DNA of 64,000 nt from Streptomyces sp. NRRL F-2580 (GCF_000720115.1 NZ_JOIR01000030.1:16140-80139); one strand, 5' to 3'. Shown: positions 8,383 through 17,858, counted from the stretch's first letter. Notes: generated by a model not told the origin, from the letters alone. A program made the numbers and translations.

Positions 8383-8421
8383 GTGAAGCAGCTGACCGGC
8401 CCGAGTGAACGGACGGTGAAC
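8383..8421 (-). promoter_or_regulatory. PHO box (PhoP direct repeats) of pstS
   Basis: Read on the minus strand, GTTCACCGTCC and GTTCACTCGGG lie exactly 11 bases apart (cores at 8416-8421 and 8405-8410). A weaker unit with CTTCAC sits 22 bases further on (8383-8388), leaving one degenerate unit between. This is the 11-bp direct-repeat-unit structure known for Streptomyces PhoP. Confidence 0.85.
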
Positions 8422-8487
8422 CGTGGCGGACGACCCGGTGCGTTCCCGTCCGTGCGTGCGTAGCCGTCATCATCCGTTATCCGTCTG

Positions 8488-9462
8488 TTACCTCGGCGTG
8501 ACCGCGGGCTCCCTCAGCCACAGGCGCTCGAAATCGAGCCGGGCCGCCTCCACCTCGTGGCGCTGGTCGGCGTGCAGGACGCCCAGGGCGTACGCCGTCG
8601 CCGGTGCGATGCGCGGGGTGCGGGCCGCCGTCGCCGAGGCGGCCGCCGCCTCCGCCGCGTCCCGGTGGCGGTCCAGGGCTTCCCCCGCGGCCGCGGGCCG
8701 GCTCACGTCCTCGCCGAGCGCCTCACGGGCGTACCGGTGGACCCGCAGGAGGCGGCGTACCTCGTGCCAGAGGCCGTCGTGGTCCGCGTTGTACGGGCTC
8801 GGCGCCGCCTGTTCGCCGCCGCCCCGCGGCGGGAGCGCCGCGACCGCCGCAGACAGTCGATTTTCGGCCACTTCTGCCAGGGGGACCAGGACGTCCCCGA
8901 CCCGCCCCCGGGCCGCGACGGAGTCCAGCGGGACCTCAGAGGCCAGCACCGCCACCGCGTCCGCCACCGCGTGGAAGCGGGAGGAGCCGAGCGCCTGGAG
9001 GGTGGCCGAGTGAGCGCGCGTACGGGCCAGGGTGAGCTGGCGCTCCAGCAGGGCTCCGGCCCGCGCCGAGCCCACCGTCAGCGCACCGGCCGTGCCGCGC
9101 GGCGCCGGGAGCTCGGGGGATCCCGACAGCCGGTGCAGCGCGTCCATCAGCCGGGTCAGCCGGGCGGCGTACGCGTGCTCGTCGGCCAGCGTCGAGGACA
9201 GCCACACCAGCTCGGTGCGCAGCCCGTCGGCCCAGGAGGACTCGGTCACCACCCGGAAGGTCGCCAGGGATCCGCTGATGCGGCGCGCGGCCCCCCGCAG
9301 GCTGCGCGCCGCGTCACTGCCTTCGGCTGCCCCGCTCGCTGTGCCTTCATCGTGCAGGCGCAGCGCGCGCAGGAAAGCGGTGGCCTGGGAACGCAGGTAC
9401 GTGCCGAGCACGTCACCCGCGTCCGCCGTCGCCGTAATCGGTTCATGGTTTGGCTGAGCCAC
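8488..9462 (-). CDS. CHAD-domain protein, polyphosphate-associated
   Basis: A 324-residue, Ala/Arg-rich helical protein of the CHAD family. The N-terminal part ([22 protein letters not shown], then [22 protein letters not shown]) has the conserved basic helix ends that bind polyphosphate in this family. The GTG start lies inside the last 20 bases of ppk, so translation is coupled to polyphosphate kinase. Its role is probably polyphosphate binding or granule targeting. No TTM (triphosphate tunnel) domain is present, unlike some CHAD proteins. Confidence 0.88.
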   Translation of the reverse strand: MAQPNHEPITATADAGDVLGTYLRSQATAFLRALRLHDEGTASGAAEGSDAARSLRGAARRISGSLATFRVVTESSWADGLRTELVWLSSTLADEHAYAARLTRLMDALHRLSGSPELPAPRGTAGALTVGSARAGALLERQLTLARTRAHSATLQALGSSRFHAVADAVAVLASEVPLDSVAARGRVGDVLVPLAEVAENRLSAAVAALPPRGGGEQAAPSPYNADHDGLWHEVRRLLRVHRYAREALGEDVSRPAAAGEALDRHRDAAEAAAASATAARTPRIAPATAYALGVLHADQRHEVEAARLDFERLWLREPAVTPR

Positions 9463-11731
9463 GCCGGCGCCTCCGGGCGTCTATGAGCGTCTCCTGTACG
9501 TGCCGCAGCGGCTGGCCTTCCGCGTCCGTGCTGTGCCGGGTCCACTCGCCGTCCGGGCCCAGGTGCCAGGAGGAGGTGGCGTCGGACATGCCGGTTTCGA
9601 GCATCCGGTCCAGTGCCGCGCGGTGGGCCGGGTCGGCGACCCTGACCAGTGCCTCGATACGGCGGTCGAGGTTGCGGTGCATCATGTCGGCGCTGCCGAT
9701 CCACACCTCGGGCTCGCCGCCGTTGCCGAAGGCGAAGACCCGGGAGTGTTCCAGGAAGCGGCCGAGGATCGAACGGACCCTGATGTTCTCCGAGAGCCCG
9801 GGGACTCCGGGGCGCACGGCGCAGATGCCGCGCACCCAGATGTCGACGGGCACGCCCGCCTGGGCGGCCCGGTAGAGCGAGTCGATGAGGGCCTCGTCGA
9901 CGATCGAGTTCATCTTCAGGCGCACGTAGGCGGGGCGGCCGGCCAGGTGGTGGGCGGCCTCCTTGTCGATCCGCGCGATCAGCCCGTCGCGCAGCGAGCG
10001 GGGCGCCACCATCAGCCGGCGGTAGGTCTCGCGGCGCGAGTAGCCGGACAGCCGGTTGAAGAGGTCGGAGAGGTCCGCGCCGACCTGCGGGTCGGCGGTG
10101 AGCAGGCCGAGGTCCTCGTAGAGCCGGGCCGTCTTGGGGTGGTAGTTGCCGGTGCCGACGTGCGAGTAGCGGCGCAGCTGGTCACCCTCCTGGCGGACGA
10201 CGAGGGACAGCTTGCAGTGGGTCTTGAGGCCGACGAGCCCGTAGACGACGTGGCAGCCGGACTCCTCCAGCTTGCGCGCCCACTTGATGTTGGCCCGCTC
10301 GTCGAAGCGGGCCTTGATCTCGACGAGTACGAGGACCTGCTTGCCGGAGTCGGCGGCGTCGGTCAGGGCGTCCACGATCGGGGAGTCGCCGGAGGTGCGG
10401 TACAGCGTCTGCTTGATCGCGAGGACGTCCGGGTCGGCGGCGGCCTGCTCCAGGAAGGCCTGCACCGAGGTGGAGAAGGAGTCGTACGGGTGGTGCAGCA
10501 GGACGTCCCGCTCGCGCAGGGCGGCGAAGATGTCGGGCGCGGACGCGGACTCGACCTCGGCGAGGTCCCGGTGGGTGCCGGCGACGAACTTCGGGTACTT
10601 CAGCTCGGGCCGGTCCAGGGAGGCGATGCCGAAGAGGGCGGTCAGGTCGAGGGGCCCGGGCAGCGGGTACACCTCGGAGGCGTTGACGTTCAGCTCCTGC
10701 ACCAGGAGGTCCAGTACGCCGGGGTCGATGGACTCCTCGACCTCCAGGCGCACGGGCGGGCCGAAGCGGCGCCGCATGAGCTCCTTCTCCAGGGCCTGGA
10801 GGAGGTTCTCGGCGTCGTCCTCCTCCACCTCCAGGTCCTCGTTGCGGGTCACGCGGAACATGTGGTGCGCGAGCACCTCCATGCCGGGGAACAGCTCCTC
10901 CAGGTGCGCGGCGATGACGTCCTCCAGCGGGACGTAGCGCTGCGGGGAGGCCTCCAGGAAGCGGGAGAGGAGCGGCGGGACCTTGACCCGGGCGAAGTGG
11001 CGGTGGCCGCTGACCGGGTTGCGCACGACGACGGCCAGGTTGAGGGAGAGGCCGGAGATGTACGGGAACGGGTGCGCGGGGTCCACGGCCAGCGGGGTCA
11101 GCACCGGGAAGATCTGGTTCCGGAACAGCGTGAAGAGGCGGGCCTGCTCCTTCTCGGTGAGGTCGGGCCAGCGGATGAGGTGGATGCCCTCCTCGGCCAG
11201 GGCCGGGGAGATGTCCTGCTGGAAGCAGGCGGCGTGGCGGGCCATGAGCTCGCGCGAGCGCGTCCAGATGAGGTCCAGCACCTCGCGGGGCTGCAACCCG
11301 GAGGCGGACCGGGTGGCGACACCTGTCGCGATACGCCGTTTGAGGCCGGCCACGCGGACCATGAAGAACTCGTCGAGGTTGCTCGCGAAGATCGCCAGGA
11401 AATTGGCGCGCTCCAGCAGGGGGGTGGTGGGATCCTCGGCGAGCTCCAGGACGCGCTCGTTGAAGGCCAGCCAGCTGCGCTCCCGGTCGAGGAAGCGCCC
11501 CGGGGGGAGCTCGTCGCCGTCCTTGTCGTCGTACGCGTCCAGGTCGGCGTCGATGTCGGGTTCGAGGTCGACGTGCGGGCGGTGCGCCGAGATGGAGCCT
11601 ATGCGGGCGTGGGCGCCGGTGACGGCGTTGACCGGGCCGGCCACCGGGCCTGTCGCCTGGCCGGCGGGGGGCGTCTGGGACGGGTGCTGGGCGGGGACCT
11701 CGGTGGGGCCTGCGCTGGGCTTGTGGCTCAT
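9443..11731 (-). CDS. ppk: polyphosphate kinase 1
   Basis: A 762-residue PPK1. The core begins at [23 protein letters not shown] (around residue 77) and carries the head, [15 protein letters not shown] in the C1 domain, and the catalytic His segment [13 protein letters not shown]; a second HKD-like half follows ([16 protein letters not shown]). It reversibly polymerises ATP gamma-phosphate into polyphosphate. The first 75 residues are a Pro/Ala/Asp-rich extension. The ATG at 11729-11731 has GGAG upstream; more distal starts would run into the GC-rich spacer. Overlap with the CHAD gene supports a storage module. Confidence 0.95.
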   Translation of the reverse strand: MSHKPSAGPTEVPAQHPSQTPPAGQATGPVAGPVNAVTGAHARIGSISAHRPHVDLEPDIDADLDAYDDKDGDELPPGRFLDRERSWLAFNERVLELAEDPTTPLLERANFLAIFASNLDEFFMVRVAGLKRRIATGVATRSASGLQPREVLDLIWTRSRELMARHAACFQQDISPALAEEGIHLIRWPDLTEKEQARLFTLFRNQIFPVLTPLAVDPAHPFPYISGLSLNLAVVVRNPVSGHRHFARVKVPPLLSRFLEASPQRYVPLEDVIAAHLEELFPGMEVLAHHMFRVTRNEDLEVEEDDAENLLQALEKELMRRRFGPPVRLEVEESIDPGVLDLLVQELNVNASEVYPLPGPLDLTALFGIASLDRPELKYPKFVAGTHRDLAEVESASAPDIFAALRERDVLLHHPYDSFSTSVQAFLEQAAADPDVLAIKQTLYRTSGDSPIVDALTDAADSGKQVLVLVEIKARFDERANIKWARKLEESGCHVVYGLVGLKTHCKLSLVVRQEGDQLRRYSHVGTGNYHPKTARLYEDLGLLTADPQVGADLSDLFNRLSGYSRRETYRRLMVAPRSLRDGLIARIDKEAAHHLAGRPAYVRLKMNSIVDEALIDSLYRAAQAGVPVDIWVRGICAVRPGVPGLSENIRVRSILGRFLEHSRVFAFGNGGEPEVWIGSADMMHRNLDRRIEALVRVADPAHRAALDRMLETGMSDATSSWHLGPDGEWTRHSTDAEGQPLRHVQETLIDARRRRRGSAKP

Positions 11732-11970
11732 GACTCCATTCTTCCGCGCACGCGGGAGGACGGGCGCGTCGGAAGTGTCGGCCGTCAGTCGGAGTCGGGG
11801 CTGCATGGGGGGAGAGTCGCAAGCGCGTCTGAATGCCCGGTTAATGGCGTGTGGCTTCCCGGCTCCGCCTGGCGCACGAGTCGCCTCCCGGCGGGGGTGG
11901 CGGAGGTGGCGGGGCCTGCGGCCTGGCGTGCCGGGTGTACCCCCGGGCCCCGCCGGGCGCTGCCCTGCCC

Positions 11971-12200
11971 GGACCCGCGCCTCGACGCCGGCGGGGCTCA
12001 AAGATCGGGGCTCCGCCCCGGACCCCGCGCCTCAAACGCCGGCGGGGCTGGGTTGTGCCTGCGGGGCTCAAGGATCGGGGCTCCGCCCCGGACCCCGCGC
12101 CTCAAACGCCGGCGGGGCTGGGTTGTGCCGGCGGGGCTCAAGGATCGGGGCTCCGCCCCGGACCCCGCGCCTCAAACGCCGGCGGGGCTGGATCGTGCCG
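11971..12200. repeat. 70-bp tandem repeat, 3 full copies plus a partial one
   Basis: Three near-identical 70-bp units begin at 11991, 12061 and 12131, preceded by a partial copy (11971-11990). Each unit has the hairpin GGGGCTCCGCCCC and the core CGCGCCTCAAACGCCGGCGG. Copies differ only at one or two bases. The unit fills most of the 529-base gap between mshD and ppk; the rest (11732-11970 and 12201-12260) is GC-rich with GGCCGGCC runs and no gene. Related single copies lie at 40801 and 45218. Confidence 0.92.
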
Positions 12201-12260
12201 GCCGGCCCGGGTTGTGCCGGCCGGCCGGCCGGGCTGGCAGAGCGGGGCGGGGGCCGGGGG

Positions 12261-13187
12261 TCAGCTTTCCGTGCGGTACATGAGGTCGACCTCGTGGGTG
12301 GTGAAGCCGAGGCCCTCGTAGACGGCGAGGGCGGCCGGGTTGTCGGCGTCGACGTAGAGCATGGCCGTCGGCAGGCCCTGGGCCGCCAGGTGGCGCAGGC
12401 CGATCGCGGTGAGGGCCTTGCCGAGGCCGCCGCCCTGGGCACCCGGGCGGACCCCGAGGACGTAGACCTCGCCCAGCCGCTCCGCCGCGTGGACCTTCGT
12501 CCAGTGGAAGCCGACGAGCTCCCCGTCGCGCTCCGCGAGGAAGAAGCCCTTGGCGTCGAACCACGGCTGCGCGATCCGGTCGTTCAGGTCCCGCTGGGTC
12601 AGCGAGCCCTGCTCGGGGTGGTGGGCGAAGGCGGCCGCGTTGGTGGCGAGCCAGGCTTCGTCGTCGGTGCCGGGCACGAAGGTCCGTACGATCACGCCGG
12701 GCGGGAGCGCCGCCTCCGGCAGCGGGTCGGTGTCGGTCAGCGGCCGGCGCAGCTGGCGCAGCTCGCGGAAGAGGGTCAGGCCGAGCACCTGCGCGAGGTG
12801 CCGGGCGGCCGACTTGCCGCCGTGGGCCCACACCCGCAGCCGCTTCCCGGAGGTGGCGAGCAGGGCCGTGCCCAGCGCCCGCCCGTGGCCGCGGCCGCGC
12901 AGGGCCGGGTGCACGACGAGCTCGGCGGCGGGGGCCTCCACCGGGTCGGTGTCCTCCAGTTGTCCGTATCCGGCGAGCCGGTCCCCCTCGGTGAGCAGGA
13001 AGTGCCGGATCCCCGCGCGCGGTCCGCCGCGCAGCTGGAGCCGTCCCTGCTCGGACACGGCGGTGGTGCCGTCCGTGCGCGCCGCGTCCTCGATCAGGTC
13101 GAGTACGGCGTCGGCCTGTTCCTCCGTCAGTTCGTCGAGGGTCTGAATCTGCCGTCCCGGCTCCAGGGCCGCTGCTGCCTCAGTCAT
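12261..13187 (-). CDS. mshD: mycothiol synthase MshD
   Basis: A 308-residue protein made of two GNAT folds. The first half has VVHPALRGRGHGRALGTALL and the second VLGVRPGAQGGGLGKALTAIGL, the Q/RxxGxG/A acetyl-CoA pyrophosphate loops; EVDLMYR closes the C-terminus as in MshD. It acetylates Cys-GlcN-Ins, the last step in mycothiol synthesis, in the cytosol. mshA, the first enzyme, lies at 43.3 kb. TAGGCT six bases before the ATG suggests a leaderless mRNA. Confidence 0.9.
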   Translation of the reverse strand: MTEAAAALEPGRQIQTLDELTEEQADAVLDLIEDAARTDGTTAVSEQGRLQLRGGPRAGIRHFLLTEGDRLAGYGQLEDTDPVEAPAAELVVHPALRGRGHGRALGTALLATSGKRLRVWAHGGKSAARHLAQVLGLTLFRELRQLRRPLTDTDPLPEAALPPGVIVRTFVPGTDDEAWLATNAAAFAHHPEQGSLTQRDLNDRIAQPWFDAKGFFLAERDGELVGFHWTKVHAAERLGEVYVLGVRPGAQGGGLGKALTAIGLRHLAAQGLPTAMLYVDADNPAALAVYEGLGFTTHEVDLMYRTES

Positions 13188-13357
13188 GGCACGAGCCTAC
13201 GACCGCGGCGGGTGGCGGGCGGAGTGCGGGCGCGAGGTCCGTCCGTCTTCTGTGCGTAACCAACGCGATACCCGTTACCCCCTGGTAGAGCTACGCGCGT
13301 TGACCATAGGCTTCCCCGGACCTCCCAAGCAGTATCGCTGTCCACAAAGGGGACTAA

Positions 13358-15175
13358 ATGTCAGCGACGCCACAACGGCACCGCCGAAACCGCCGGTTGA
13401 CCTTCGCCGCCCTCGCCGTCACGGCCGGGGCCGGGGCCATGGTCGCCGCCGCACTGCCGGCCGGAGCCGCGAGTGGTGGCGGTACGGCCAAGAGCCGGAC
13501 CGTCGATGTGCAGATGCTGTCGTTCAACGACTTCCACGGCACCCTGGAGCCCCCGCAGGGCTCGTCCGGCACCGTGACCGAACGTCAGGCCGACGGCACC
13601 ACCAAGGCCATACCCGCGGGCGGGGTCGAGTACCTCGCGACCAGCCTGCGCGAGGCCCGCAAGGGCCACGAGTACTCCGTCACCGCGGCGGCCGGTGACA
13701 TGATCGGCGGCAGCCCGATGCTGTCCGGTCTCTTCCACGACGAGCCGTCCATCGAGGCGCTCAACAAGCTCGACCTGGACGTCACCAGTGTCGGCAACCA
13801 CGAGTTCGACGAGGGCAAGACCGAGCTGCGGCGCATGGCGTACGGCGGCTGCCACCCGGTCGACGGCTGCTACGAGTTCGGCAAGGAGTTCACGGGCTCC
13901 CGGTTCCAGTACCTCGCCGCGAACGTCACCGACGAGAAGACCAAGCGTCCGCTGATGTCGCCCACCTTCGTGTGGAAGAAGGGCGACGTGAAGATCGGTT
14001 TCATCGGCGTCACCCTGGAGGGCACTCCGGACGTCGTGACCGCCGAGGGCGTCAAGGGCCTGAAGTTCGGCGACGAGATCGAGACGATCAACAAGTACGC
14101 CGCCGAGCTGAACAAGCAGGGCGTGAAGTCGATCGTCGCGCTCATCCACGAGGGCGGTCTGCCCGCGAACGGCGCCTACAACTACGACTGCAACGTCCCC
14201 GGCGCCGGCGCCGGCATCTCGGGCGCGATCGTGGACATCGCCAAGAACGTGGACTCCAAGGTCGACGCGCTGGTGACCGGCCACACGCACCAGGCCTACG
14301 CCTGCAACATCCCGGACCCGGCGGGCAACCCGCGCACGGTGACCTCGGCCGCCTCCATCGGCCGCCTGTTCACGGACACCACCCTCACCTACGACCGGCA
14401 GACCAAGGACATCGTCCGTACGCCGGTCGCCTCGCCCAAGCCGGTGAACAAGGTCGTCACCCGGGACCAGCCCAAGGCCCCGGACATGACCGAGCTGATC
14501 GACCGCTGGAAGACCCTCGCGGCCCCGATCGCCAACCGCCCGCAGGGCTTCATCGCGGCCGACATCCCGGGCCGCGGTTCCGAGGCGCCCGAGAAGCCGC
14601 TCGGTGACCTGATCGCCGACGCGCAGCTGGAGGCGCTGGCCCCGGCGGACAAGGGCGGCGCGCAGCTGGCGATCATGAACCCGGGCGGTATCCGCTCGGA
14701 CCTCGCCTACAAGGCCTCGGGTGACGAGGGCGACGGCGTGGTGACGTACGGCGAGTCCTTCACGGTCCAGCCGTTCACCAACATGATGAACATCGTGGAC
14801 CTGACCGGTGCTCAGCTGATCACCGCGCTGCAGCAGCAGGTCAGCGGCCCGGTCAACGGTGCGAACCCGAAGGTCCTGCAGGTGTCGAAGGGCTTCACGT
14901 ACACCCTCGACATGACGAAGACGGGCGTGGACCGCATCGTCGTGGACTCCGTGAAGCTGAACGGCGCGGCGATCGACCCGGCCAAGACCTACCGGGTCGC
15001 GATGAACGAGTTCCTCGCGGGCGGCGGTGACGGCTTCACCGTCCTGAAGGAGCACAAGAACAAGCTGGTGGGCGCGTCCGATCTGGACTGCTTCAACGCC
15101 TACCTGACGAAGAACTCCTCGGCGACCAGCCCGATCGCCGTGCCGGCGGCGGACCGGATCACCGTGATCAAGTAA
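13358..15175 (+). CDS. secreted 5'-nucleotidase / UDP-sugar hydrolase family
   Basis: A 605-residue exported enzyme. A signal peptide (residues 1-38, ending AGAAS) is followed by the metallophosphatase domain with FNDFHG, GDMIGGSP, GNHEFDEG and a GHTHQAY segment, i.e. the Asp/His/Asn dimetal ligands, then the C-terminal 5'-nucleotidase domain (NPGGIRSDL, YGESFTVQPFTNMM, GGGDGF). It releases phosphate and nucleoside from extracellular nucleotides. No cell-wall anchor is visible. The ribosome-binding site AAAGGGGAC supports the ATG. I see no PHO box in the 170 bases upstream. A strong hairpin terminates it. Confidence 0.93.
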   Translation: MSATPQRHRRNRRLTFAALAVTAGAGAMVAAALPAGAASGGGTAKSRTVDVQMLSFNDFHGTLEPPQGSSGTVTERQADGTTKAIPAGGVEYLATSLREARKGHEYSVTAAAGDMIGGSPMLSGLFHDEPSIEALNKLDLDVTSVGNHEFDEGKTELRRMAYGGCHPVDGCYEFGKEFTGSRFQYLAANVTDEKTKRPLMSPTFVWKKGDVKIGFIGVTLEGTPDVVTAEGVKGLKFGDEIETINKYAAELNKQGVKSIVALIHEGGLPANGAYNYDCNVPGAGAGISGAIVDIAKNVDSKVDALVTGHTHQAYACNIPDPAGNPRTVTSAASIGRLFTDTTLTYDRQTKDIVRTPVASPKPVNKVVTRDQPKAPDMTELIDRWKTLAAPIANRPQGFIAADIPGRGSEAPEKPLGDLIADAQLEALAPADKGGAQLAIMNPGGIRSDLAYKASGDEGDGVVTYGESFTVQPFTNMMNIVDLTGAQLITALQQQVSGPVNGANPKVLQVSKGFTYTLDMTKTGVDRIVVDSVKLNGAAIDPAKTYRVAMNEFLAGGGDGFTVLKEHKNKLVGASDLDCFNAYLTKNSSATSPIAVPAADRITVIK

Positions 15176-15191
15176 CACCGCGTGCGGTGCC

Positions 15192-15230
15192 CCGAAGGGG
15201 CGGCGGGCCATCGGCCCGCCGCCCCTTCGG
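15192..15230. terminator. bidirectional terminator
   Basis: An 18-bp perfect stem (15192-15209 with 15213-15230) and three-base loop between the convergent nucleotidase and hydrolase genes, followed on the plus strand by CTTTCC. Confidence 0.85.
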
Positions 15231-15250
15231 CTTTCCCCGCTCGGGCATGG

Positions 15251-16033
15251 TCAGAGGGTCGCCAGGAACGTGCCGACGGCCGCGTGGAACCCCTCCGGGT
15301 CGGTGAACGGCACGAAGTGGTCGCCGTCGAGGGGTGCGTACGAGGTCTTGGGGCGCCGGGCGACCATCGCGTCGGCCGCGGCCTGCGTGAGCGCCTGGCT
15401 GCGGGTGCCGTGGACCAGCAGGGCCGGGCAGGTGCTCGCGAGCCAGGTGTCCCAGTGGTCGCCGTCGCACGCCCGGATGGAGTCGAGCATGTCCTGCGGG
15501 TGGTAGGCCAGGCGCCAGCCGCTGCCGTCCCGGAGGGGGCGCAGTCCGTCGGCGACGAAGGGGGCGGCCGGTCCGGCGGCGGCGAGGAGGTCCTCGCGGG
15601 TGGGGGCGGTGTAGGGGAGGCCGTCGAGGAAGTCGAACCAGTTCGGCCCCGTGGGGATGCGGATCTCCACGGCGGCGTCCACGCCGATGAGCGCGGAGAT
15701 CCGGTCGGGGTGGGCGGCGGCCAGGTGGTAGGCGTTGAGCCCGCCGAGGGAGTAGCCGAGGAGCGTGACGGGGGCGTCGAGGCCCAGGTGGTCCAGGAGG
15801 GCGACGGCGTCGGAGACGTAGCCCTCACGGTGGTAGTCGGGCGCCCGGCCCGAGTCGCCGTGGCCGCGCTGGTCGGGGGCGATGACCCGCCATCCGTCGC
15901 CGAGGGCGGCGGCCAGACCGGTGAAGGCGAGGGCTTCGGACATGCCGCCGTGCAGGGCGAGGAGCGGGCGGCCGGGGCCGCCGAAGTCCAGGTAGGAGAG
16001 GGTCCGGTCGTCGATCTTCAGCTCGTGGCGCAT
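15251..16033 (-). CDS. alpha/beta hydrolase
   Basis: A 260-residue alpha/beta hydrolase. The oxyanion segment HGGMSEAL, the DQRGHGDSG turn, the nucleophile elbow GYSLGG (Ser near residue 96) and the catalytic His in DGDHFVPF near the C-terminus are all present. Substrate unknown. The ATG at 16031-16033 starts MRHELKIDDRTLSYLDF, which fits the first strand. It is divergent from the TetR gene with a 40-bp inverted repeat between them, so it is probably that regulator's target. Confidence 0.88.
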   Translation of the reverse strand: MRHELKIDDRTLSYLDFGGPGRPLLALHGGMSEALAFTGLAAALGDGWRVIAPDQRGHGDSGRAPDYHREGYVSDAVALLDHLGLDAPVTLLGYSLGGLNAYHLAAAHPDRISALIGVDAAVEIRIPTGPNWFDFLDGLPYTAPTREDLLAAAGPAAPFVADGLRPLRDGSGWRLAYHPQDMLDSIRACDGDHWDTWLASTCPALLVHGTRSQALTQAAADAMVARRPKTSYAPLDGDHFVPFTDPEGFHAAVGTFLATL

Positions 16034-16089
16034 GGCTCGTGCCTTCCGTGGGCCCGTGGATCTTCCGATGGCTCCACCCTGCCAGGAGT

Positions 16090-16129
16090 TGGGCAGGTGC
16101 GCAATACGACTGTGTAGCGCATCTGCCCA
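16090..16129. promoter_or_regulatory. inverted-repeat operator of the TetR/hydrolase pair
   Basis: TGGGCAGGTGCGC (16090-16102) and GCGCATCTGCCCA (16117-16129) are inverted with one mismatch and a 14-bp spacer. The element is 15 bases upstream of the -10-like TACGAT of the TetR gene. Confidence 0.75.
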
Positions 16130-16156
16130 AAACGGTGCGCGGATACGATCCCAGGC

Positions 16157-16726
16157 ATGGGAAATCGCGAGGACCTGCTGGCCGGAGCGCGCCGCTGCCT
16201 GGAGGAGAAGGGGTACCTGCGCACGACCGTGCGCGACATCGCCTCGGCGGCGCAGGTGAGCATGGCCGCGATCGGCTACCACTTCGGATCCCGGGAGGCG
16301 CTGCTCAACCAGGCGCTCTTCGCCGCCATGGACGAATGGGCGGCGGGGTCGGGCCGGCTGGCCGGACAGGGCGACACCGCCGCCGAGCGGTACGCCGACA
16401 CCTGGGACCGCAAGATCCAGGACTTCGCCGAGATGCGCTGGCTCTGGACGGCCAACGTCGAGGCCTTCGTGCACGCGCAGTCCTCGCCCGAGCTGCTCGC
16501 GATCCTGGCCGAGGAGCAGCGCAAGTCCCGGCCCATGGTGGCCGCCCAGCTGCGCGGGGTGCCCCAGGACGAGGTCGCCGAGGGGGACGTACGGGCCCTC
16601 GGGTCGGTGCACCTCGCGCTGCTGACCGGGGTGATGGTCCAGTGTCTGACCGATCCGGAGGGCGCGCCGAACGGCCGGGAGATCGTCCAGGGGCTGCGCA
16701 CGATGGTGGAGCTGCTCGAACGCTGA
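16157..16726 (+). CDS. TetR-family transcriptional regulator
   Basis: A 189-residue regulator. The N-terminal HTH reads GARRCLEEKGYLRTTVRDIA and QVSMAAIGYHFGSREALLNQAL (residues about 8-52). The remaining helices form a ligand/dimer domain similar to the C-terminal TetR_C group that ends with a VHLALLTGVMVQCLTDP helix. TACGAT lies seven bases before the ATG, so the transcript is probably leaderless. It probably represses itself and the divergent hydrolase through the inverted repeat at 16090. Confidence 0.9.
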   Translation: MGNREDLLAGARRCLEEKGYLRTTVRDIASAAQVSMAAIGYHFGSREALLNQALFAAMDEWAAGSGRLAGQGDTAAERYADTWDRKIQDFAEMRWLWTANVEAFVHAQSSPELLAILAEEQRKSRPMVAAQLRGVPQDEVAEGDVRALGSVHLALLTGVMVQCLTDPEGAPNGREIVQGLRTMVELLER

Positions 16727-16862
16727 GGCCGGGGCCGGGGCCGGGGCCGGGGCCGGGACCGAGCCGGGGCCGGGACCGAGAGGGGGGTCGGGGCCGGGAC
16801 CGGGACGGGGGCCGGGGTCGGGGCCCGGGCCAGGGGTGCAGGCCGGGTCGGGGTCGGGTCCG
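16727..16862. repeat. GGGGCC-type low-complexity tract
   Basis: Directly after the TetR stop the sequence is built of GGCCGG and GGGGCC hexamers that degenerate into GGGACCGGGACG-type repeats. It has G-quadruplex and hairpin potential on the plus strand. No gene is seen in 16727-16952. Confidence 0.8.
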
Positions 16863-16952
16863 GTCCGGAGACCGACCCTTACCGACGGGTACCTATTTTG
16901 AGGTGTCCACGCCATACTCCGATGCCATCACCGGGTCGGCGAAGGGGCGGGC

Positions 16953-17858
16953 ATGGGCGTGGACATCGGCATGGGCAGCGGCGCGGGCGTGGGCAGACGG
17001 GCGTTCCTGGCCGGAGCGCTGGCCGCCGGCGCGGCGCTGGGGCTGGGCGCCGCGGGGACCGCCCCGGCCTCGGCCGCGGCCCTCGGCACCCAGGACTGGA
17101 TGGCCGGACTCGGGGACTCCACCGCCCTCCAGCGGATGACCATCCCCGGCACCCACGACTCCGGCGCCACCAAGGGCGGCCTCTACGTCGCCTGCCAGAA
17201 CACCTCGATCGCCCAGCAGCTCGACTCCGGCATCCGCTTCCTCGACGTCCGCTGCCGGGTCACGGGCGGGTCCTTCGCGATCCACCACGCGGCCTTCTTC
17301 CAGGACCTCATGTTCGGGGACGTCCTCGTGGCCTGCGGGAACTTCCTCGCGGCGCACCCCTCCGAGACCGTCCTGATGCGCCTGAAGCAGGAGTACTCCA
17401 CCGACAGCGACGCCACCTTCCGCGCCGTCTTCGACGACTACCTGAACAACCGCGGCTGGCGCCCGCTGTTCCGCATCGCCGACACCCTGCCCACCCTCGG
17501 CCAGGCCCGCGGGAAGGTCGTGCTCCTCGCCGACAACGGCGGTCTGCCCGGCCTGCGCTACGGCGACGGCAACGTCTTCGACATCCAGGACGACTACAAC
17601 ACCGAGCCCTTCGCCAAGCGGGGCCGCATCGAGAACCACCTCCGCAAGGCCGTCCAGCAGCCCGGCAAGCTCTTCGTGAACTACGTCAGCACCGCCGCCT
17701 ACATGCCGCCGCGCTGGAACTCGGACCGCCTCAACCCGCAGGTGCACGCGTTCGTCGACGGCGGTGAACTCGCCGGCCGGACCGGGCTCGGCATCGTCCC
17801 GATGGACTTCCCGAACACCCGCTCCGGCCTGGTCGCCTCACTGATCCGGCACAACTGA
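16953..17858 (+). CDS. secreted phosphatidylinositol-specific phospholipase C-like protein
   Basis: A 301-residue exported protein. The signal peptide has a twin-Arg motif (GRRAFLAGALAAGAALGLGAA), so Tat export is likely. The PI-PLC X-domain follows: PGTHDSG gives the first catalytic His, FLDVRCR the conserved Asp/Arg, FAIHHAAFFQD the second His, and LKQEY and VLLADNGG further core strands. Bacterial members cleave phosphatidylinositol without calcium. Its last 21 bases overlap the 3' end of the convergent histidine kinase gene. The ATG at 16953 is assumed; the ATG at 16971 is an alternative. Confidence 0.85.
   Translation: MGVDIGMGSGAGVGRRAFLAGALAAGAALGLGAAGTAPASAAALGTQDWMAGLGDSTALQRMTIPGTHDSGATKGGLYVACQNTSIAQQLDSGIRFLDVRCRVTGGSFAIHHAAFFQDLMFGDVLVACGNFLAAHPSETVLMRLKQEYSTDSDATFRAVFDDYLNNRGWRPLFRIADTLPTLGQARGKVVLLADNGGLPGLRYGDGNVFDIQDDYNTEPFAKRGRIENHLRKAVQQPGKLFVNYVSTAAYMPPRWNSDRLNPQVHAFVDGGELAGRTGLGIVPMDFPNTRSGLVASLIRHN

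Noticed and set aside
11971..12200. Tandem repeat considered as a CRISPR array
   Set aside because: The units are contiguous and identical over their full 70 bp; there are no unique spacers and no cas genes.
9500..12283. Long open frame on the plus strand opposite ppk
   Set aside because: Antisense shadow of ppk and the repeat tract with Val/Gly/Asp-rich nonsense composition.
13188..13357. PHO box upstream of the 5'-nucleotidase
   Set aside because: No pair of GTTCAC-like units at 11- or 22-base spacing is present, although the function would fit.
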